From a virus, in IMG/VR virus record IMGVR_UViG_3300022890_000095, positions 1-25,550 of that record: DNA of 25,550 nt; one strand, given 5' to 3'. Within the stretch, counting starts at the first letter, position 1. Each line of letters opens with the position of its first letter. The notes beneath the pieces are model-generated. The model saw nothing but the letters and a program-made list of their open reading frames with translations. It did no database searches and was not told the origin of the DNA. Positions 21,170 through 25,550 of the stretch are shown here, one piece after another. The translations under genes and the position numbers were made by a program.

Positions 21170-22726
21170 TTAAAAATAACTTGCCACAATAGGTCTACCG
21201 AGCATCATTTGCTGCACGATATAACAATGACGGTTCGTGTCAAAATCCCCTTCACGTAACAATAATTCATTTATTCTTAGGATGCCCATTTTCTTTTCCC
21301 GTCCGTGCCTGTCTTGGTTTAAACCATAAAAGGCCGTGCAGTGGGCAAACTTCCTTTTATCCTCACTAAAGTTTTTAAGGCTTAACGTGTCCGAATCATA
21401 AGCCCCTGAATCACTTTGGGTGGAGGTGATAAATAAACAATCCAACTCCTGATTTAACCCACGTAAATCCCTCCATACAGCATTTTGTTTGTGTCTTGTT
21501 TCGTTTTGTGAAAAGTCCTCCACCAAATCAGCATAATCCAAAGCCAACACATCAGGCACCCACCCATCTTCATCTTTCCATTGCTCTAAGACCCTTTTCA
21601 TTTCCTTTACCGTTAAAGTGCCATTAGGATAGGAAACCATACGGAAATCCCTTTGCTTTCTTACAAAAAAATCTTCCACCACTTTTCCTGCCTCATCAAA
21701 ATCCAAAGTGTTTTTTATTTCCATTTTCTTTAAACATACCGTGCCAAGTCCTGCCCTTTCCTGCCATTCTTTGCAGTTGTGGCAAGGGGCGTAATGGGTG
21801 TTCCCATCCATAGCCTCATATATATCCTTATACGTAACTTCGGCCCTTAAACGGGTTTCATCCCACCCCTTATGCTCCAAAATACCTTCATAACATTCCC
21901 GTACATCCTTATCACATTGATTTAGTTGGTTTCTTATACAGTCAGGTACTGCCACGTATTGGGTGCCTGTGTACCTTACATCTACGGGTGTTTTGGTTAG
22001 GTAAATTGCCTCCCTGCGTAGTTGTTGGTCTGTGGACATGTCCCCTGCGTTAAACAATGCCACCTTTTTACCACCTACGGAAGCCCTATTACAAGCATCT
22101 AAAGTAATAGCACTCTTACCCCTCTTTTCAGGAGAAAGGAAAGCCACGAAGCCCCCACGCACCATTTGGTGGTTCCAAAACTTACCCAAGGCCCCAGGAT
22201 ATACAATTAATGGTTCATATGTTTTGGATAGAGAATGGATTACCCTTTCTTTTACACCCTCCTGATTAAGTATTACCCCATCCGCCTTTTCCTCAGTTGT
22301 GGTGGCCCTGTGTTGATTTACCAATTCTTCGGCTTCCTCTACATTACCCTTATTCAATAGGGCTTTCATGCTTCTATTTAAGTTCAAAAGGGATTGTTCA
22401 GCAAAATACTTTCGGGCCTTTGGAATAAGGTATTCAAGGTCAATTCCACCAGCATTTTCATATTCCTTTGACATTTCAGGCAGAATATCCTGCTCCAACT
22501 CATCAGCCACATCCTTTTGAATTTTACCCTCTTTGAGCTTTTCAAAATAAATATCTTCTATGGTGGGGCCTGGGGCCTTACCGTGTTCGTCAAAGTATTC
22601 CAAGCACCAAGTTAAAAGGAGCCGTGCCGTGGAGGCCTGTATGAACTGCGGTTTCATTACATCACGGCATTTCTTTAGGAAAGCGGTGGAGGTTATCGAA
22701 GCTATTATAATGTTTCTTTCCATCAT
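21170..22726 (-). CDS. Replicative DNA helicase (DnaB-like) with an insertion
   Basis: A 518-residue protein with a helical N-terminal domain (residues 1-150) and a RecA-like C-terminal domain. Around residue 198 the Walker A reads SPEKRGKSAIT, with Ser in place of the first Gly. Walker B is VPDVLALDYADL at 390-401. LFITSTQSDSGA at 431-442 corresponds to the DnaB/RecA Q-motif strand. Between Walker A and B there is an insertion of about 90 residues containing C315-x2-C318 and C331 (possible zinc site, with further Cys at 263, 271, 278). It unwinds DNA at the fork, loaded by the DnaC-like protein encoded upstream. MM at the start leaves two possible initiator codons. Confidence 0.85.
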   Translation of the reverse strand: MMERNIIIASITSTAFLKKCRDVMKPQFIQASTARLLLTWCLEYFDEHGKAPGPTIEDIYFEKLKEGKIQKDVADELEQDILPEMSKEYENAGGIDLEYLIPKARKYFAEQSLLNLNRSMKALLNKGNVEEAEELVNQHRATTTEEKADGVILNQEGVKERVIHSLSKTYEPLIVYPGALGKFWNHQMVRGGFVAFLSPEKRGKSAITLDACNRASVGGKKVALFNAGDMSTDQQLRREAIYLTKTPVDVRYTGTQYVAVPDCIRNQLNQCDKDVRECYEGILEHKGWDETRLRAEVTYKDIYEAMDGNTHYAPCHNCKEWQERAGLGTVCLKKMEIKNTLDFDEAGKVVEDFFVRKQRDFRMVSYPNGTLTVKEMKRVLEQWKDEDGWVPDVLALDYADLVEDFSQNETRHKQNAVWRDLRGLNQELDCLFITSTQSDSGAYDSDTLSLKNFSEDKRKFAHCTAFYGLNQDRHGREKKMGILRINELLLREGDFDTNRHCYIVQQMMLGRPIVASYF

Positions 22727-22857
22727 TAAAAACTTATTTTAAAGCGTTTTAAGGGGTTTTTATACCCTTGTAGTATCTTTATATAACTTTATATAGATAG
22801 TCCAGCAGAAGTAAGGAAAACCACCTACATTTTAATTTAAAATCTTATTATTAAAAC

Positions 22858-23430
22858 CTATTCCCACTTATCCCATTTTAATACTTTACACATTCTTTTT
22901 ATCCTTGAAGTCAACCTTTCATCACCCCAGGTGGTTTCGATTTCCTTTAAACTGAAATTACTTGTGATAATGGTGGGTAATAGGTTTTCATACCTGTAAT
23001 TCAGGATAAGGTACATAATTTGATAGGCCCAATCACTTAGTTTTATCGTTCCAAAATCATCCAACACCAATAAAGGGGCTTTCCTATAACGGTCAAGGAT
23101 TTGGGTGTCTGTTTCCCCCTCCTGGGCCTTGTCAAAAGAGTTTTTCAGTTCACTGATTAGCTCGGCAATACTAAGGAAACTGCACTCCCCTGCCTCATTG
23201 TTTAGGTACATTTGCTTTTCCTTTTCGAGGAGCATGGCCGCAGCCTGAACGGTTTTACCATAGGCGGATTTTCCAAAAATAAAATAACCTAACATTTCAA
23301 AGGATACATTTGGTTTTACCCCCCTTTGTGGCCTATACTCATTTAGCATTATGCCCTGCAAACGTACTGTAAACAGGTTTTTTATTTTTATGGGTCTTAT
23401 TTTTTCTTCCCATGTTTGTTCGTTTCTCAT
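22858..23430 (-). CDS. Helicase loader (DnaC/IstB-like ATPase)
   Basis: A 190-residue AAA+ ATPase. Walker A is GKSAYGKT at residues 53-60, Walker B PLLVLDDFG at 119-127, the sensor-1-like strand TIITSNFS at 153-160, and an arginine-containing DERLTSRIKRMC at 170-181, all in the usual order for DnaC-type loaders. It is shorter than E. coli DnaC, and only about 45 residues precede the ATPase domain, possibly the helicase-binding part. The start overlaps the initiator gene stop (ATGA), and the DnaB-like gene follows after 131 bases, supporting a loader role. Confidence 0.88.
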   Translation of the reverse strand: MRNEQTWEEKIRPIKIKNLFTVRLQGIMLNEYRPQRGVKPNVSFEMLGYFIFGKSAYGKTVQAAAMLLEKEKQMYLNNEAGECSFLSIAELISELKNSFDKAQEGETDTQILDRYRKAPLLVLDDFGTIKLSDWAYQIMYLILNYRYENLLPTIITSNFSLKEIETTWGDERLTSRIKRMCKVLKWDKWE

Positions 23431-24359
23431 TGGCCTTTGTAATTAGGGTTCATAATTATTTCTTGTCCTTTTATGGTGTATTCGGTATATTCATCCATTT
23501 CTTCATCCTCATTTGAAATCTTACCCAAAGTAAAACCAGGGGTATTAGGTTTTTCCTCTTTTTTATCCCAAACTTGCATTTCAGCAGGGTCATCTAACCA
23601 CCTCATATTATTTAGCCATGTAGTGGGGTGAGGTATAAATTGTTTTTCCTGCCACCTTTCAGATTTCTTTTGTAGGATAATAGCTCTTTTAATTTCTCTC
23701 CATGTAGGTTTATCTTTAGGGGCTTTATTACATAGTTCTTGCCATTTCTTTTTAGCTTTTCCCAAATCCACATGCCTTGGATATAATTTCCAAAAATCAT
23801 CAAATAAGGAATTAGTTATTTTTTTATCTGCTGCTACAGTAGTATTTGATTTAATATTATTAGATTTGATTTTATTATGTTTAATATTACTTATATTATT
23901 CGTTAGGTTTTCTAATGGTAAATCGTTAGGTTTCCTTACCTTTAATTGTAAGGATTCCTTACCCTTATTTGTTAGGTTTTCTAATGAATGGGCAAACACC
24001 CTATTAATAAGGGTTACAAGGTTTATTTTATAAAATTCTACTGGTGGAACTCCCTTCATTTTAGTTTCTATAATACCATCCTTTTTTAAAAGCTCTTTGC
24101 AGGTTCTTAATGCAGTTAAACCAAGCCCCATTTGCTCAGTCATATATTTATGTTTCATATAAAACCACTCCCCATTTAGCAAACCACCTTCACTATTTAG
24201 AAAGTACTTATATTTTGAAATTAAATTGGATAAGAAAACGGCTGTATTAGGGCCATAAATTTGCAATAGTTTATTATTAACTATCAAAAAACCATCAGTG
24301 GCAAATAAGTCAAGTGCTTGTGATACATGGATTTCATCTATTTGAATTCCTTTTTTCAT
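23427..24359 (-). CDS. Replication initiator / replisome organiser with winged-helix N-terminus
   Basis: A 310-residue protein. Residues 30-120 form a winged-helix-like domain (LLQIYGPNTAVFLSNLISKY, then WFYMKHKYMTEQMGLGLTAL and KDGIIETKMKGVPPVEFYKI) as found in phage replication initiators. A low-complexity Asn/Lys/Ser linker follows near 120-180. The C-terminal part has FDDFWKLYPRHVDLGKAKKKW and FIPHPTTWLNNMRWLDD, the standard DnaD/DnaT-type C-terminal module of phage replication proteins. It probably binds the adjacent 357-bp region and brings in the loader-helicase pair. It overlaps the loader gene as ATGA. Confidence 0.85.
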   Translation of the reverse strand: MKKGIQIDEIHVSQALDLFATDGFLIVNNKLLQIYGPNTAVFLSNLISKYKYFLNSEGGLLNGEWFYMKHKYMTEQMGLGLTALRTCKELLKKDGIIETKMKGVPPVEFYKINLVTLINRVFAHSLENLTNKGKESLQLKVRKPNDLPLENLTNNISNIKHNKIKSNNIKSNTTVAADKKITNSLFDDFWKLYPRHVDLGKAKKKWQELCNKAPKDKPTWREIKRAIILQKKSERWQEKQFIPHPTTWLNNMRWLDDPAEMQVWDKKEEKPNTPGFTLGKISNEDEEMDEYTEYTIKGQEIIMNPNYKGQ

Positions 24360-24394
24360 TTAAAAGTTCCTCATATTATAGGTTCATAACATAA

Positions 24395-24519
24395 ACCGTA
24401 TAAGGTGTGACTGGGTCCCAACTTAAAAGCATGATAAAATTTACCCCTCAGCCCCTCACGGAAACTGACACCTTATTACGGTCTATATTAAAAATAAAAT
24501 CTTTGTGTATATCATGCTT
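24395..24519. repeat. Two interlocking inverted repeats upstream of the initiator gene
   Basis: Pair 1: 24395-24408 (ACCGTATAAGGTGT) with 24468-24482 (ACACCTTATTACGGT), 14 bp with one bulged base. Pair 2: 24427-24436 (AAGCATGATA) with 24510-24519 (TATCATGCTT), 10 bp, perfect. The arms alternate, so both can only coexist as a pseudoknot or as alternative folds. They could be protein-binding sites or an RNA leader. Confidence 0.6.
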
Positions 24520-24540
24520 GTCTTTTTTCTGTTGTTTTTG

Positions 24541-24556
24541 TCGGGTATAAAATTAA
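24541..24556 (-). promoter_or_regulatory. 16-bp motif shared with the late-operon leader
   Basis: The minus-strand sequence TTAATTTTATACCCGA is identical to the one at 18298-18313 in the same orientation. Here it lies 182 bases upstream of the initiator start, before the inverted repeats, so those would be in the leader RNA if this marks a promoter. Confidence 0.45.
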
Positions 24557-24675
24557 TATATATTAGGTTATATTATACAATTATATTAGTAAAGTTTAAA
24601 ACTTAACCCTATTTAATTTTTTAACTGCTTATTTTATAGGGTTTTATAGAATTAATTTATTTTTTAAGTATATGG

Positions 24676-24719
24676 CATTTGCTATACATTTGCTATACGA
24701 ACGTATTACGAACGTATTA
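24676..24719. repeat. Four abutting 11-bp units in AABB order (iteron-like)
   Basis: CATTTGCTATA occurs at 24676-24686 and 24687-24697, then CGAACGTATTA at 24698-24708 and 24709-24719. All are exact and without spacer. Eleven bp is about one helical turn, so bound proteins would line up on one face. The last unit includes the primase stop codon. Confidence 0.75.
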
Positions 24720-25550
24720 TATTATTGTTTTTAAATATTCTACTAATTCCGTTGCCTCCTTTGCCCCCATACTTCCAGGGTCTTTATCAGGAACATAATT
24801 AATACAGGCAAGCCCTCTAAATTTAAGGTCAGCCACTAATTTTCTTGCACTTTCCTGTCCTGCCACATCAGGGTCAAATATTACAACAACCCGTTTAAAG
24901 TTTTTGGAGATTAACCTCACCTGCTTTGTTTTATACTTAACCCCATACAGGGCAACGCTTTCAAACCCTAATTTCCAAACATCGGTAACGCCCTCCACAA
25001 CAATTCCAAAGTCACCCCAATATTCGGGCTTCCCGTAAATGGTATCCTTTATATTCATCACTGCCCTTTCATCGGAACATACCAAGTATTTAAACTCAAT
25101 CTTTTCCCTAATAGAACGGGCAAGGTAGGTAACCACTTTGCCCTCCCAATATACAGGTATGATAAAACGGTGGCTAAAGTCTATTTTATCCAAAACAGAA
25201 TAAACCCCAGTGCCCAAAACACCCCAGTCCCGTATAATGGCTTCGGGGTCGTACCCCCTTTTCACTAAACGGGCTTTGTGGTTGGGCTGAAGGGGTAAAG
25301 TATTTGGTGGATATGTAAAGGGCTTTTTGTCTGTATCTACCTTTACAGGGGCTTCATATACATAGCCATCATACTGCCTTATGATTTCCTTAACCTTTTG
25401 GGGGTCTTTAATGTTTAGCAGGGTGGACACTACTTCATAGGTAGAGTGCCAGCCACACCTCCAACAAGAATGATAATTACCTATTTGATTGAACCCAAGG
25501 TGTAATCCTGGATTTCCCGTACAAAAAGGGCAAGCAGTATGTACCCAGTT
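24717..25550 (-). CDS. DNA primase, zinc ribbon plus TOPRIM (partial, N-terminus outside)
   Basis: The frame is open to the right window edge, so 277 residues are seen and the start lies beyond. A GTG at 25430 is merely an internal codon. Counting from the edge, C7-x2-C10 and C29-x2-C32 (CPFC and CWRC) form the zinc ribbon of phage/bacterial primases. The TOPRIM domain shows VVEGVTD (Glu near 186) and VVVIFDPDVAGQ (Asp226, Asp228), then a D-K-D-P-G-S motif near 255-260. The primer is made on single-stranded DNA during fork progress. There is no helicase domain here; the DnaB-like protein is a separate gene further on. Only a few residues are probably missing at the N-terminus. Confidence 0.92.
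   Translation of the reverse strand, partial: NWVHTACPFCTGNPGLHLGFNQIGNYHSCWRCGWHSTYEVVSTLLNIKDPQKVKEIIRQYDGYVYEAPVKVDTDKKPFTYPPNTLPLQPNHKARLVKRGYDPEAIIRDWGVLGTGVYSVLDKIDFSHRFIIPVYWEGKVVTYLARSIREKIEFKYLVCSDERAVMNIKDTIYGKPEYWGDFGIVVEGVTDVWKLGFESVALYGVKYKTKQVRLISKNFKRVVVIFDPDVAGQESARKLVADLKFRGLACINYVPDKDPGSMGAKEATELVEYLKTII

Larger units (their letters stand above)
24360..24716. other. 357-bp AT-rich intergenic region, candidate replication origin or leader
   Basis: No gene is found in this gap between primase and initiator genes. It contains AABB tandem repeats beside the primase stop, a very AT-rich stretch (24541-24675), an 8-bp hairpin (24605-24612 with 24636-24643), two crossing inverted repeat pairs (24395-24519), and a tandem C-C-C-C-T-C-A pair (24444-24458). 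The mix of iterons, AT-rich DNA and position next to the initiator is typical of phage origins. Confidence 0.55.

Noticed and set aside
24395-24482. Known riboswitch or self-cleaving ribozyme
   Set aside because: I compared the core with hammerhead, HDV-like and common riboswitch signatures and found no convincing match, so it is reported only as a structured element.
24605-24643. Terminator after the primase gene
   Set aside because: The 8-bp stem has a 23-base loop and is not followed by a T-run on the minus strand.
25428-25430. GTG as start of the primase
   Set aside because: The frame continues upstream to the window edge and encodes the zinc-ribbon cysteines, so the GTG is internal.
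1-25550. tRNA genes, CRISPR array, insertion sequence, integrase or attachment site
   Set aside because: No cloverleaf, regularly spaced repeat array, transposase or recombinase motif was seen in either strand; the only mobile element supported is the intein.

Overview
The window is part of the genome of a tailed double-stranded DNA phage (or prophage), almost certainly a long-tailed siphovirus. Every gene I can support lies on the minus strand, so the reading order runs from high to low coordinates. No integrase, lysis gene, tRNA or CRISPR array is visible. The DNA is AT-rich. Structural genes carry strong AAAGGAG-type ribosome binding sites, while replication genes have weak ones. A single TAnnTTTG-like box hints at a Bacteroidota host, but this is weak and the host remains open.

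Replication half (25550 to about 18500). A zinc-ribbon/TOPRIM primase runs off the right edge. It is followed by a 357-bp AT-rich intergenic region with two pairs of 11-bp tandem repeats (AABB), crossing inverted repeats and a 16-bp motif, a good candidate for the replication origin or control region. Next come a winged-helix replication initiator, a DnaC-like helicase loader and a DnaB-like helicase with a cysteine-bearing insertion and an altered Walker A. Then follow small unknown genes, a half ABC-type ATPase without a Walker A, a 43-residue zinc-finger gene, a nucleotidyltransferase and a small Gly/Asn-rich ORF. Two tandem terminators (18389-18470) close this block.

Packaging and head half (18250 to 9300). 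After a promoter-like gap that repeats the 16-bp motif of the origin region come terminase small and large subunits, a DUF1073-type portal and a MuF/SPP1 gp7-like minor head protein. The last is interrupted by a 387-residue intein exactly at its HPNCRC motif; the intein carries a zinc ribbon and a Vsr-like nuclease. A protease gene follows, with a scaffold apparently nested in frame at its 3' end behind its own strong ribosome binding site. A decoration protein and a HK97-fold major capsid protein complete the block.

Modification and tail part (9240 to 1). A small unknown gene precedes four tightly coupled genes: a three-part glycosyltransferase, a GT-B-like protein, a GT2-like protein and a sulfotransferase. 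They sit between capsid and connector genes, suggesting that the virion is glycosylated or sulfated. Then come four head-tail connection and tail-completion genes, the tail tube, a tail chaperone pair with a -1 frameshift, and the tape measure protein. The tape measure leaves the window through a perfect 225-bp-period direct repeat.
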